NCBI GenBank assembly: GCA_016647705.1
Contig: CM028335.1
Location: forward strand, 558,001 to 622,000
DNA: 64,000 nucleotides
Source: Eucommia ulmoides
Lineage: Eukaryota; Streptophyta; Magnoliopsida; Garryales; Eucommiaceae
Direction: 5' to 3'
Under the pieces are notes generated by a model. It was not told the DNA's origin and searched no databases. It was given only the letters and a program-made list of their open reading frames with translations. The translations under genes and the position numbers were made by a program. This document shows positions 1 through 11,953 of the stretch, piece after piece; the first letter of the stretch is position 1; the number at the start of each line of letters is the position of its first letter.

Positions 1-500
1 GTGTCACCAACCATCGTCCCACCGTTGCCGACCGTCAGATTTTGACCATCACTGGTCGTCGAAACTTGAATCACCGATCGGCGAAATTATTTTTAGTTAC
101 ATTCAACTATTTTTTAGTAATATTTTTTAAATATATATTTAAGTTACAATTTTTTAGTTATATTTAACTAATTTTTCGATAGTTAGTCGCCAGAAAATAC
201 ATGAATTTAACTAAAAATATATTAAAATGTAACTAAAAATACGCTTAAAATATGTACCTAAAAAATACATTGAGAAAATAGTTAGATATAATTGAAAAAT
301 ACACTAAATATAGATATATGTAAATAAAAAATAAACAACTTTTTTTTTACATATAACTAAATAAAATTCTGACGGTCAATGGCCGGACTTTGGTGACCAG
401 AGTTTTGAGATCCAAAGATAGACAAAGACGGGTGGCGGTGGATTGTCCCGTCGGCGATAGAGGATACAAATTTTAATTGGAAACATTTGATTGAATATAA
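1..500. repeat. Dispersed repeat, copy A
   Basis: An AT-rich stretch with many runs of the type aactaaaaat / ttttagttac. It opens with a GC-richer segment about 'accgtcagattttgacc' and closes with another. The same succession (gaaattatttttagttaca, then ttttttag/ataatattttt, then atgtaactaaaaat) recurs in the same orientation at about 59690-60060. It is therefore a dispersed, probably non-autonomous DNA element. The left end lies outside the window. No coding potential is seen. Confidence 0.6.
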
Positions 501-1215
501 AAAGGAACATTAATCATGTAACTAAAACACAAATCAAAATATAATTAAGTAATTTAAATTCTCTCTGTTTGGAATTATTGACCAATTATCCTATAATATT
601 AATAAAAAAAAATTATATATAAAATAGAGACGAGAACCCTTTTTATTTTAATTATTATTTTGGCCCCAAAATTTATTACTTTTAAAAACCCTTAGTAGTA
701 AGTGTAGTTTATTGACCTATTCAAGTCTATCTTGATATAAGTCGAAATTCCAAGGCTGCCAATTGATGGAATTAGTTACAAGGGCACCAAGACCACGACA
801 AGTAATCAACTTTTGACAAATAGCACCCCTAAAGTTTGACCATCAATCACTTTGGCCCCTAGAGTTGCAATCGAACACATAATACCCTAGAGTTCCATAA
901 TCATCCCACTTCAATCCAAATCAATAACTCCATTACAATTTTGAATAGCAAACAGTCAATTGTAATGCACCCAACTATTTTACAGGAAATTTTACGGACA
1001 TTTTTAATCTATTTTTTTCCCATTATAATTTTTTTTAACAAAAAATACATATGTACGTTTTTTGGGTATTTGGACGGGAACAAAAATGGGAGTGAAGGAG
1101 AAGATTAAAATTGCTCATCAAACCCCTTAAATCAGCTAGGTGCATGACAGATAATTGTTTTCTATCAAAAAGATGGAAATAATAACTTAAACTCTGATGG
1201 GATGATTAAAAGTTA
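501..1215. other. Intergenic, no gene seen
   Basis: AT-rich sequence with no convincing coding frame. It contains phrases common in plant intergenic repeats, such as 'agtttgaccatcaatcac' near 835, similar to text at about 4440 and 5150, but no element boundaries could be drawn. Confidence 0.5.
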
Positions 1216-1410
1216 CGATTCCTTTGGTTGGATGGAATCAAATCAGAGTGGAATGAAATTGGAGAAGGAATGGAATGAGTGAAGAAATGTAATTGGTTTG
1301 TCAATAAAATCATTATTTCATTCTCTTATTTGGTTGTCATTGTCACACCCCACCCCGGGCCCCCCAACGCCCAAGACCAGACGTGACGTTGACTCGATAC
1401 CACCCGACCA

Positions 1411-1419
<9 letters not shown>

Positions 1420-1480
<61 letters not shown>
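1420..1480. repeat. (AT)n microsatellite
   Basis: About 60 bp of almost uninterrupted alternating A and T. The 'protein' of Tyr-Ile repeats read through it is an artefact. Confidence 0.95.
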
Positions 1481-1484
<4 letters not shown>

Positions 1485-2997
1485 ATGTAGTGCTATAATT
1501 TTATTTTATTTTTCAAAAATATATTTACCAATTTCAACATTCAGGAATGCACGTGTCCTAAATATCCATAATAAAACTACAAAAGCTAAACATTTCACGG
1601 TTCACACCTATCCGCTAAATCCTCCAAAAACGACATCACCATATGACTTTACCTAGTGCCACTAATGGACCCGTCTCTAACTGCAGTGCTTGAGACCAAA
1701 TATTTTATCGGTGTAATGTCTTCATAATATAAAAATAATTTATGAATCAAACATAATTATCAAATACCACTTCCCAACCATAATATAAAGATAACAACAC
1801 ACTGAGCCGAGATAAACTCCACAACTATCATCACAATAAAATAAATACATTTAAATTAACTAATTAGATTATTTTGATATATAATAAAATATCGCACACA
1901 TATTTCCCTACAACCATAAGATCGTTTCACCTCACGATCGGGAATTACGACGGTACCGTAACCTGTACAAGTGTGCAATTTAAGGTTGATATAAGTGTCA
2001 AGGTCATTTAATATCTCCAATGGTAAGAGCCAACACATGGTATAAACTATCATATCATGATGATAATCATCATCGTTAACAACAACAACGACAACGACAA
2101 CAACTGATATCAACCACCTATAGGACTTGCCTTCCTGTCAGGTCACAATACAACGTCCTACAGAACATGCCCTCCTGTTAAAACCAATAACATCCTGAGG
2201 AGATGCCCTCCTGTCGGAATCACACTATGATATAGTCGGATAATAAAATACTTTCCGCCATTAAAAATATATTTGATCTGCATCACGTTATAAAATAATT
2301 CATTTTAATAAACATTTTCTTTTCACATTTTAGCACGAAAATATAATTTGACAATTTACATAGAAGATAATACACTCACCTCGATTTTTGTGCTACTAAA
2401 TACGTTACTGTTGTAATGCAGACGTGGTCGGCGTCGCCTATGAATCTAACAGCGACAGAGTCTAAACTAAGAATTTTATTTAAATAAATCTAATATGCAA
2501 TGCGTGATACTAAAATGCAATATTTTCCATTCCCAATTTTTGATTATACGAAATTATTAAATAAAGAACACAAATTCTTTATTTAAATTATAAAGGAATT
2601 ATAAATTGTAATAACAATTCTAATAATATTATTAGAACGGGATTAGATTATTACCGTCAATAATATTAGGTCTGACCATTAACAAAAATATGATTGTTAA
2701 TGACCCGTGATATTTGATAGATGAAATTTACCAGATTTGTATTTGGTATTACAAATTCATATCAACTAATCCATACTATATTAATTGACAATTTAGAATA
2801 CGGGTTTTAAAAATTGTCATTTTAATAAAATTTACAATTTTTATTTTAAATTTTATTATTTGTAAATTAGATATATCTATATATACAAATATACTCGTTA
2901 CATTTCTTAAACCCATGTATATCTATTTTTGGCATGTAAATATGCATGTGTATATGTCCATACAAATAGTCTCACAAATTAAACATGATATATATTT

Positions 2998-2998
<1 letters not shown>

Positions 2999-3048
<50 letters not shown>
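2999..3048. repeat. (AT)n microsatellite
   Basis: About 45-50 bp of alternating A and T. As with the array near 1450, Tyr-Ile reading frames through it are not genes. Confidence 0.95.
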
Positions 3049-3051
<3 letters not shown>

Positions 3052-4730
3052 AGAGAGAAATATTTCTGCCGAGAGCAATTCTTTTTCCCTTTTTTTTTTA
3101 AACAGTAGATATATGACAAACTTATATATATGTGCGTGAAAACTTAAACCAACTGCCATTCTTTAATTATTATTTTTTTGACCACATGTATTGGTCACAT
3201 TCTTTCCTTCTTTAAAAAGAAACAATATTGCTCATTTAATTTATTTATATTAATTAGCCCTCTTAAAATAAATAAAATATTATTTATTTTTTAAAAATTT
3301 TATAATTATATTTTAAATAACTTAATAATCCTTAAACTTTTAAAAGTCAAAATTAAAATTAATATATTAACCCCTGAAATTTTTAAAGTCAAATTTTTAA
3401 ATATCATAAAAACTTCTAAAATTTTTAAAGTAAAATTTAAATAGCATAATGCACCCTATTATTTTTCTAAACGTTTTAAAATACAATTAGAGATATGCAT
3501 GCGCAAAAATTAGGTTTTACAGTTATTGTATGTTTAAGGAATGAGATGGAATAATGGTCTTTTACATATTAATTTTGAGATCAAGTTTATTTACAAATTA
3601 ACCTAATAAAAATATTTTGTTCTTAAATTTTTGTTTTCGCTTTGAGAGTATAAATAGATTTTTTTCTCAAATATTTATTTTTGTTTAGGAAAATAGACAT
3701 ATTTATTGTTCTCACATTTCTATTTCCATTTCCTATAAAAAAATAAAAAAAGGGAAAAAAATTGTTCCCAGGAAAATAATTAGATTTTTTGTACTCAAAT
3801 TTTTGTTTCTATTTCGTGAACAATAACATATTTTTTGTTCTACAATTTATGTTTCTATTTCGGGAACAAGAACTGATTTTTTTCGCTTTCAATTTTTTAT
3901 TTTTGTTCAAAATATAAGTTTGTGAACAAGAATCTATGTTTTTGTTTAAGAAGCATAAACAAAAATCTGAAAATAGAAAACATGTTTCTATTCAAAAAAA
4001 TCAAGAACAAAAAAAATCTATTTATATTCTCGAAACAAAAACAACATATTAGAAAAAAAAAAACCTATTTTCTTTTACAAAATAAAAATATAAAATTGAG
4101 AACAAAATATTTTGTTACCATATGATAGAATTAATCTATGAAAAATATCGAAATCATTTTCAAATTGAGAATTATTGTCCAAAATAAGGTGAGATATTTT
4201 GGGTGTAACCCAAATAAAAAAAAAAATCATAAACTATAGAATCCGATTTCGCCCTATGAAGTATGAAATCCAATTCCATCTATTTTCATTCCAATGTAAT
4301 CAAATTTTTTTATTTCATTGAATAACCAAATAAAAGAATTGGAATTGCGATTCCATTTCACCCCCATTCCGTCCAACCAAACGCACCGTTAAGGTATTAT
4401 GTATTCAAATTGAAACTAATGGGACCCAAGTGAGATTTTGGTCAAACTTCAGGGGTTCAAAGTGTAAAAACCCTACAAGTTTTTGGAATGTACTTTCGGA
4501 AGTGCTTTTTGTTGATTTTTTTTTTTTGGGTTAATTAATTCCTTATTAATTTGTAGTGTAGAGGACCATTCAAGATATTTTTTTGCCTTGAGATGCCCTT
4601 AAAAAGTGGTCTTTTTCACTTGTCGACCTCCCAATGCCCTTAATTTTTTTCCATGGGGTGGACTGACTTTATGGGCAATGTAGAAGGATGGACCCTGACT
4701 ATGTACAGTACACTATCCTGTTCAAACTCC

Positions 4731-4737
4731 TATAAAA
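4731..4737 (+). promoter_or_regulatory. TATA box of the GH17 gene
   Basis: TATAAAA lies 64 bp upstream of the start codon at 4801. A C/A-rich leader follows it (ctcacccctccccacaccca), as expected for a short plant 5' UTR. Transcription would start near 4762-4770. Confidence 0.7.
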
Positions 4738-4800
4738 TGGGGTTGTAGCTCACCCCTCCCCACACCCACCAAAAAAATCAATTCTTTTTGGCTTTTAAGC

Positions 4801-4901
4801 ATGGTTAACTTGTTGCATTCCTCCTCTGCCAAAAACATGTCTCCAATGGTGCTTCTAGTGTTGTTGCTTGGGCTAATCTTGGCCACTCTAGACATAACAA
4901 G

Positions 4902-4940
<39 letters not shown>

Positions 4941-6543
4941 GGGGCCGATCCTACCTAGAACTGATGGAATAGAAATACTCTTAAAGTTCTCTTACAAATA
5001 ATTGAGTTGGATGAACAATAGGTGACGATATGTCATCCAATTAAAATTGTAATGGGGTTATTGATTTGGATTGAAAATGGATCATTATGAAATTTCAGGG
5101 TGTCATATATTCAAATTAAAACTACAGGGTCCAAAGTGAAATAATGGTCAAAGTTTAGGGGTGCTACCACATGTTTGATATCAATAATAAAAATTTATAC
5201 AAAGCTAAATATTTATATTGTTATATCATATTAGTAAATTGTATTTACCAAAATTTAAGGATTTCTTGGCGAATAATTCACAAATTTAAAATTTTTACTC
5301 ATACAATTTATATGTTGTATTACTTTTTTTTTAAAAAAAGTTAAGTCATTACATTACGTGAAAATTACTGTAATTTTTTCATATAAAAATTTGTACTGAT
5401 TTTGAATTTTTAATAGAATTATTAGACTTCTCAAAAAATTATTGTACTCGTAGTAAGTGGATTGGGTGAATAGTGAGTTGTAAAATTAGATTTTAAGGTA
5501 AAAAAACTCAAATTTTAGACTATACAAAAATTGAAGGGGGTGTAAATGTAATATTAACAAATTGGTAATTATGTTTGCCAATTGCAGGTGCGCAAACGGG
5601 AGTTTGCTACGGCATGCTCGGCGACCGATTGCCGCCGCGGCAAGAAGTGGTGGCGCTCTACAACCAGAACAACATCCGGAGAATGCGACTGTACGGCCCC
5701 GACGCGGCGGCCCTCCAAGCCCTGAGAGGCACCAACATTGAGCTCATGCTGGACGTCCCAAACCCCGACCTCCAGGGAATCGCCGCCAGCCAAGCCAACG
5801 CCAATTCGTGGGTCCAGAACAACGTCAGAAACTACGGTAACGTCAGATTCCGGTACATCGCCGTCGGTAACGAAGTCAGTCCTTTGAACAGCAACACCGC
5901 AAGGTTCGCCCAGTTCGTTCTCCCCGCCATGCGCAACATACTCAACGCGATTTCCGCCGCCGGACTGGGAACACAAATCAAAGTCTCGACCGTCATCGAC
6001 ACCGGAGTCATGGGTGAAAGTTACCCTCCGTCCAGAGGCTCTTTCAAGCCCGAAATCCAGTCGTATCTCGCTCCGATCATCACCTTCCTGGCGAACAACC
6101 GCTCGCCGCTCCTCGTCAATTTATACCCTTATTTCAGCTACATCGGCAACACCCGCGACATCCGCCTGGATTACGCCCTGTTCACAGCGCCTTCCGTGGT
6201 GGTGCAGGATGGCCAACTGGGCTACCGCAACCTCTTCGACGCTATTCTCGACGGCGTTTACTCGGCACTGGAGAAGACCGGCGGAGCTTCCATCGAGATC
6301 GTTGTGTCCGAAAGCGGTTGGCCGTCGGCCGGCGGGACGGCGACGACCCCCGACAATGCCAGAACATATCTCAACAATTTGATACAGCACGTGAAGGGAG
6401 GGTCCCCGAAAAGGCGCGGAAAACCAATAGAAACTTACATTTTCGCCATGTTTGATGAGAATCAGAAGAACCCAGAGCTTGAAAAGCATTGGGGACTCTT
6501 TTTTCCCAATAAACAGGCCAAATATCAAATCAATTTCAATTAG
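4801..6543 (+). CDS. Glucan endo-1,3-beta-glucosidase (GH17, PR-2 type), two exons
   Basis: Secreted GH17 enzyme that hydrolyses 1,3-beta-glucan (callose, fungal walls). Exon 1 is 4801-4900 and encodes a signal peptide with the hydrophobic core [15 protein letters not shown]. Exon 2 is 5588-6543. The intron is phase 1, splits a Ser codon inside the signal peptide region, and uses gt at 4901 and ag at 5586-5587; an intron at this place is usual for plant GH17 genes. The product is 351 aa and the mature chain should start near [10 protein letters not shown]. The acid/base Glu is E129 in AVGNEVSP, and the nucleophile is E275 in [12 protein letters not shown]. The chain ends KYQINFN with no C-terminal extension, X8 domain or GPI signal. 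This is the compact extracellular pathogenesis-related (PR-2) layout, so an apoplastic defence role is inferred. Exon 2 is markedly GC-richer than its surroundings. Confidence 0.93.
4901..4940. repeat. (CT)n(CA)n compound microsatellite at the splice donor
   Basis: About ten CT units run directly into about nine CA units. The array begins at the GT donor of the glucanase intron, so length changes would occur right beside the 5' splice site. Confidence 0.9.
5265..5500. repeat. Dispersed 220-bp repeat, copy 1 (in the GH17 intron)
   Basis: It opens 'cttggcgaataattcacaaatttaaaattt' and closes 'ggattgggtgaatagtgagttg'. Related sequences with the same order of phrases, including 'agacttctcaaaaaattattgta' in the second half, lie at 15125-15335 and 44405-44640. 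It is an uncharacterised MITE-like family. Here it fills most of the 3' part of the glucanase intron. Confidence 0.65.
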
Positions 6544-6566
6544 AATTACGGAACTATGGATCAAGA

Positions 6567-6572
6567 AATAAA
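6567..6572 (+). promoter_or_regulatory. Polyadenylation signal of the GH17 gene
   Basis: AATAAA lies 24 bp after the stop codon. A second near-match, AATAAT, follows at about 6622. Confidence 0.6.
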
Positions 6573-6659
6573 AGGGCACATTATCACCATCCAAAAAAGA
6601 TGCCCATTTGTGATGCAATGAAATAATACATGGTTTCTAATGCAGTTTTTTATTTTGAT

Positions 6660-7153
6660 TAGTTAAAGTTTATGAATTTACACCCGTGCAGCTGTAATAT
6701 TTTCGTAAGCATTTACTCTTCGGAACAAATTGCAACAATTATAATTTTTGTTAAATTTAACGATCAAATTTCAAAAAGTCAAAATTAAAAAAAAAATAAA
6801 AATTAATTGACATTTATACCCCTAAGTCGAGTCGAATAATATCCGTTTGCCTTTGTGTTTTTTTACTTTTCTTTCATTCCCCAAATCAAGTCGGGTATTT
6901 TACGAAAATCTATTAATTATTTAACCGTAACACTTAAGTCTGAACTACAGGGAGAATAAGTACTTAGTTATAGGGGGTATAAAGTACAATTCAACTAAAC
7001 CAGAAGGAGCACAGTACTAGGCATCCCTTCTATCTGCCAACTGATTTATTTTAACCACTTAGCCAATCGAAAGATGATTATTTATTGAGTTAAATTCAAC
7101 TACATAAAAAGCGACCGATCTATCTTTTGAATGACCGTGATTATAACTAACCC

Positions 7154-7184
<31 letters not shown>

Positions 7185-7473
7185 TTCACTTTGTATCGTA
7201 ATGTTTTTTAAACTCTCTCAATTTAAATATTTAATTTCTGACCCCGCCATTGCAGATAAAGATAAAAATCACGACTTAGTATAGACTTCTTCCGAGCCTC
7301 ACAATGAAAAAGACCAGACACAAGTCTTTGCACTAATAAAATAAAATTCATGACTTGGTGTAGTCAGTGTCACAAGTCTAGACTTGGGTTAAAGTCATGT
7401 TTGGGACATATATTTTTTCCAACACCACACTTTTGCATTATCAATACCGTCCAAACACGATTTTAACCCAAAA
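6660..7473. other. Intergenic, no gene seen
   Basis: AT-rich spacer with a 24-bp A tract near 7160 and no supported coding frame. It separates the glucanase from the SINE and the IQD gene. Confidence 0.5.
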
Positions 7474-7669
7474 GATGTTAGTTCGGTTGGCAATAGGAGG
7501 TTTGTCAATCAAGGTTGACTCTCTAGAGAACACTCCAGGAATTAAATCCTGGATGCACCGGGTCGATGTAGGAGAGTGCGTCCTTAATATCTCCCGAGGA
7601 GGTGATTAGTCAAGGTGCGCGTGAGCTAACCTGGACACACCTTAATATAAAACACCCAAAAAAAAAAAA
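7474..7669 (+). mobile_element. tRNA-derived SINE, plus orientation
   Basis: The left end has a tRNA-like A box (TTAGTTCGGTTGG). A B-box-like GAATTAAATCC lies about 60 bp on. The body is unrelated to tRNA ('gtgattagtcaaggtg'), and the right end is a 12-bp A tract. A diverged copy in the opposite orientation lies at 10010-10220 and shares the A box, the phrase 'caggaattaaatc' and the gattagtc..ggtg block. The A box, B box and A tail together are diagnostic of plant SINEs. It lies just downstream of the IQD gene. Confidence 0.7.
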
Positions 7670-8005
7670 TTAATAATACTTCCAAACATGACTTTAAACC
7701 CATGATTCAGACACTTTCCAACACAATGAGAACAAGAACAACTGATGATTTTTTTTTCTGCAAATTTCTGTAAGAATATGATTTCCAGGACCATATTCAG
7801 ACACACACCAACAAACCCACCCAAAAAAAAAAAAAAAAAGGAAGAAGAAAAAAAATCAGATTTTGTACATATGTACCTGAGAGAAAATGAGTCCAATTGC
7901 AGGATTTTCTCCTCAGGAGCCAGTCAAAATTTGAAAACCCAGAACTTGAATCAAAAACCCAAACCAGCTCATAAATCAATGTTGGGAGAAACAGGCATAA
8001 TCCCT

Positions 8006-11000
8006 CTAATGGCGGTAGAGTTTTTTCATATTTGCAGCTATAAGCTGAGAAGCTCCACTCCTTCCACCACTATTAGTCACTTCACCATTAAAAGAAGACC
8101 AAGAAGAAACTCTGATCTTATGTGGAGAAACATGTCCGGAATACGTATCGGACAATCCTAGCCGTTGTTTAGGCAGGCTCATTGATCTTGCCTTTGCCTT
8201 TGCTGATTCTGTGGAAGCCATGTAAGTTGGAAAAACAGGGGAGCTTGGTAAAGAAGTGTTTTCCCCTGTTGCAGTCTGTTTTGCACGACAAAACGATCTT
8301 CTTGGGAGTGAAAATTGCGAATTTAGTTCTTCAAAAGACAGCTCTGTTTTTCCTGTTCTTATCGTATGACTTGAGATTAAAGTTGGAAAAATTGATGATT
8401 TTCTCTCTTTTGTTTCTCTCCTCTCCAAATGTTCAAACTGGTGGCTCTGTCTTTCATTTTCGTTGTTGGTTACCGATTCTTCAAAAGCTTTGTCATTTCT
8501 TCCCTCCTGCAAAAACAAAAAAAAAAAAAATGATAAATTATTTGGTAAATTTGAAAATGAAGCCATAATTTTACCGCCATTATTATCGAGAAGGATCTGA
8601 ATTTAAATTAGGCATCGTTTGGTAATGGTTTTTTTAAAATATTTTTTAAAAGCAAAAATTTAATTTAACAAAAAAGTCTTTTTACTTAAAAGCAAAAGCA
8701 AAAAATTAGAAGTGTTTCTTAGTATTAACCCTATAAGGCTATAAGTGATCTCTTGATTCAAAAATAAAAAATCATAGATGCATTTTTCAAAAAAGACTTA
8801 AATTCATGTTTTTACTTTTTTTAAAAGTAAATTTTTAAATGCAAACCAAACCCTACTTTTAAAAATAAGTCATTTTATCTTAAAAGCCCAAAAAAATATA
8901 AAAAATAAAAGCGTTATCAAACGTTGCTCTAATTTACCCGATAAGAAAACGAGTATTTCTTCATGCGCTCTCTTTTCATGACGGGGTCCTGCCTTTTCAA
9001 CCCTAAGGCTTCCACGTCTTCCTCCCGAAACAAGCTGTAATCCCAATTTCTATGGCACTGATTTTCAAGCCACATAAAAACAAGAACAATATATTATTAT
9101 TCAACATGTAACATTCTTAACTTCCTATTAGTCATTTGGATGTATATTCTACTAGAGGTTTCAATATGGAATATTTTAAAAATTTGATGAAATTAAATTT
9201 TTTATCACTATTTTAAATTTTATTTTATTAAAAAAAAGAAAGAAAAATAGTTGTCGAGTGGGAAAGAGAACTAGAGAGGAAAAAAAAATGAAAATTTTCC
9301 CTTTTATTACCTTTAAATATCTAATTTAAATTAAAAAAATAAAAATTAATGGGTAATTGAGTCATTTTATATTTTTTTGAATCAAAAGTGAGTTTCTCCC
9401 GATGGTCCAGAGTAGAAGCCGGTAATATGTAGGTTTTTAGAGTAGAGGGTTTAAAATGAAACAAGATCAAAGTACATTAAAGGCAAATTAACCCAAACCC
9501 TATACAAAAAACCTAAATGCAACTATTTACCTTTGTTGATGTTGTTTTAGCATGCTCACATTGTTGCATTTTCTCATCGAACTCACTTTTCGGGCATAGA
9601 CTTTGCTTCTTTTCACCATCCTTATAACTCTCATCCATGCTGGGAATTTTGATGTGGTGAATTTTTGGTGGCGTCTTTGTGATGGACTGCAAAGATTTTA
9701 ACCGAGCAATTGCCCTGCGCCTCACGATTTGGCCTCGGATCATAGCTTGCAGCCTCACCACTCCCTTCAGTGCTTTCAATGCTTTCCTTGCCTGTGTCAT
9801 ACTTAGGTTTAGAGAAGAAGCATCGTGTGCCTAAAAACAATAGGTTTATCGTTTTGTAGAACAATGTATCTTCAAATGCGGTTTAAAGTTAGTTGACGTC
9901 GAAAGGGTCAGAATTGAACTAACGTTTTGAAAATAGCAAAAGTTCATCAATTGATATTCGAGAAAATTCTTATATTGTCATTGAAATAGTTCACTTATAA
10001 TTTATTTATTTTTTTTCGTTTTACAGCAAGGTGTGTTCGGGCCAGGTTACACACACCTCGACTAATCACCTCTCCGAGCAATCTTAAGAGCGATATCTCC
10101 CACATTGACTTGGTGCATTCAAGATTTAATTCCTGAAGTGTTCCTCAGGAAAATCAAATCCTGGTTGACAAGACACAGAAAAAGAGCATATCTCCTTTAC
10201 CAATTGGACTAACACCTCCTGAGTTATATTATGTACATATATTTTTTTTAATTCCTATTGCATGTTTTTTTTTTTTGGGAATAAATTTTTAGTCTTTTAG
10301 TCAATATATCAACTAGATTGGATCTATCCAGTTGATATCAACTTAATGTTGAATTTGTGTTTAATATTATAGTTAAATTCAACGAAAATATTATTAAGGA
10401 TTGAAAAAATTATAATGTTGTCATTGAAATTATTCAGTATAATTTTTTATGCCTATTTTTCTCTCTTTAGTTTTTATTCGTTCAACTAAATTTTTAATCT
10501 TTAGTTGATATCAATTTGAAGTTGAATTTGTATTTGATATTATAATTAAAGTCTTGCTCGGAGGAAAAAAAGAGTACTATATAATAAGAACTTCTTGATA
10601 TTTTAACGTTAACACCGAGAACCTTCTGAAAGTTCAGTTAAAAAATATTTTCTACATGGATTCAAAGAAAGAAAACAAACTTTCGTTTTCAACCTTATCG
10701 GAGTAAGGTTACGCATATCTGACCCTTCCTCATGCGTTGGGTAGCCATTTTCCCCGTTATTTCACCTTTTTTTTTCCACCAATGAAAGTTCTTTTATGAA
10801 TTAGCAAAATAAAAACCTTCGTAAAAAAAATATATATATATATATATTGGCTATGGGGAGAGCAATTCAACTCCAACCGACGGGTAACCGAACCAAACGA
10901 TTAGGTTTTAAAACCGATTAAATGATTTTGGTTACGGTTTTGATTTCGGAAATGAAAGCCGAAGCGGTTTTTGTCTATGTTTTGGTTATGGGATAGTAAC

Positions 11001-11953
11001 CGTGAAACCGAACATCGTACTGGTATTGTAAATATATTTTTATAATATAAACCTCATTTTTTTTTATTTACATTTTGCCCCCTGGTATATAAATATATAT
11101 ATGTGTGTGTGTGTGTTATAGGGTTAATTTTAAGATTTTAATAATTTTTATATTTTTATTTATATATAAAAAAAAAAAGGTTTTGCAGTTTCGTTGTTTC
11201 GGTTTTGGTTTTACATAAAATTAAAAAAACTTAACATTTCGCGGTTTTGATTTTGGTTTTTATAAAATTAAAAAACTGATAGTTTTGGTTTTGGGTTTCG
11301 TATGTGTCTAACGGCTTTGGTTTTGGTTTGTAGTGAAACAAGGCTAAAACCGAACAGTTGTCATCCCTACTTGGATAGAGCCTATAATTATTGAGCTATG
11401 TGATGACCCTGATATTGAATCTACACCTTGTGCTCCAAAATATGCAAAATTAATTAAAAATTGAGTCCTTGGGGAAACCTTTTTTTCCGATAATTTTGAT
11501 TGAGATTCTCTCACCAGATAGGCACGGAAGGCTGTTTGAATCCTGATGGCAGCCCAAACTCGATTTTTTATTCCAAGCTCATGAGGTACGCCGGTGAGCT
11601 TGACTACTTCAGCAGCAGCATGAGCAGCAGCAATAGCAGCTTCAGCTGCAGCTGCTGTTGCCATGGCAACAGCAAAAGCATGCTTTTTCTGCTCTTCGGT
11701 TGCCTCGTTCAATGTCCTCTGTGGAGCACCAATCGCCGGATATTGTTTGAACTTCAGCCTCCCAAACACCCATCTCAACTTCTTTGATTTCTAGAAATTT
11801 CAAGTTTTGAAAATCGTTCATCAACCAAAACCCATTTTTAATCAATGGAAACTGCGAGGGAAAAAAGTGAAATCTAACCTTTTCCGGCCTTGATTTCGTC
11901 TCGGGGATGAATATCCTTTTGACAAAACTGAACCAGCTCCTCTTTTTCCCCAT
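8006..11953 (-). CDS. IQ67-domain (IQD) calmodulin-binding protein, five exons
   Basis: IQD proteins are plant scaffolds that bind calmodulin and associate with microtubules, plasma membrane or nucleus. Exons on the minus strand are 11953-11879, 11790-11515, 9791-9531, 9057-8938 and 8506-8006, giving 410 aa. All introns are phase 0. Start: MGKKRSWFSFVKRIF, the typical basic IQD N-terminus; the ATG follows an in-frame TTG. Exon 2 carries an Ala-rich helix and the first half of the IQ67 domain (AAIRIQTAFRAYL, residues 105-117). Exon 3 completes it (ARKALKALKGVVRLQAMIRG), split at the intron position conserved in this family. Exon 4 encodes NWDYSLFREEDVEALGLKRQ and MKRERMKKYSFSYR. Exon 5 has the C-terminal signature YMASTESAKAKARS. 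The 1.7-kb intron 2 contains a SINE and intron 4 contains a MITE. The gene looks intact. Calmodulin binding is inferred from the family. Confidence 0.92.
8611..8929. mobile_element. MITE in IQD intron 4
   Basis: The ends are GGCATCGTTTGGTAATGG and, as reverse complement, GAGCAACGTTTGATAACGC, sharing CGTTTGRTAAYG. The interior is A/T-rich and roughly symmetrical, with repeated 'tttttaaaag' phrases on both sides. It is flanked by TTA on the left and TAA on the right, close to but not an exact PIF/Harbinger duplication. It lies wholly inside the intron between exons 4 and 5 of the IQD gene. Confidence 0.6.
10010..10220 (-). mobile_element. tRNA-derived SINE, minus orientation, in IQD intron 2
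   Basis: On the minus strand it begins GGAGGTGTTAGTCCAATTGG (A box), has the B-box-like GAATTAAATC, then GTGATTAGTCGAGGTG, and ends in an A-rich tail. It matches the SINE at 7474-7669 in order and phrasing but has an extra segment between the boxes. It is in the same orientation as the host gene. Confidence 0.7.

Larger units (their letters stand above)
1216..4388. mobile_element. Probable PIF/Harbinger-type element, composite, non-autonomous
   Basis: The left end reads CGATTCCTTTGGTTGGATGG just after TTA (1213-1215). The reverse complement of the right end reads CGGTGCGTTTGGTTGGACGG, and the right end is followed by TTA (4389-4391). Inverted termini with a TTA/TAA target duplication are the PIF/Harbinger signature. 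The outer 150 bp on each side look related to each other, so the interior is probably a smaller fold-back MITE expanded by later insertions. The interior holds two AT microsatellites, a piece opening 'tgtcacaccccaccccgggc' at 1340 that resembles an LTR or other repeat start, and three imperfect copies of 'tgccctcctgt' around 2120-2215. No transposase frame is present. The two ends could instead belong to separate elements of the same family. Confidence 0.5.

Noticed and set aside
1298-1498. Open frame ending in Tyr-Ile repeats, and a similar minus-strand one near 3000
   Set aside because: They are translations of (AT)n microsatellites.
6014-6618. Frames of 120-165 codons on both strands within the glucanase
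   Set aside because: They overlap the GC-rich GH17 exon in wrong frames and have no family features.
7745-8161. Plus-strand frame of 138 codons
   Set aside because: It lies opposite the last IQD exon and its 3' flank and includes a poly-Lys run from an A tract; it is a shadow.
10020-10220. Possible tRNA gene because of A- and B-box-like motifs
   Set aside because: No cloverleaf can be drawn, the boxes are separated by extra sequence, and a related copy with an A tail exists; it is a SINE.
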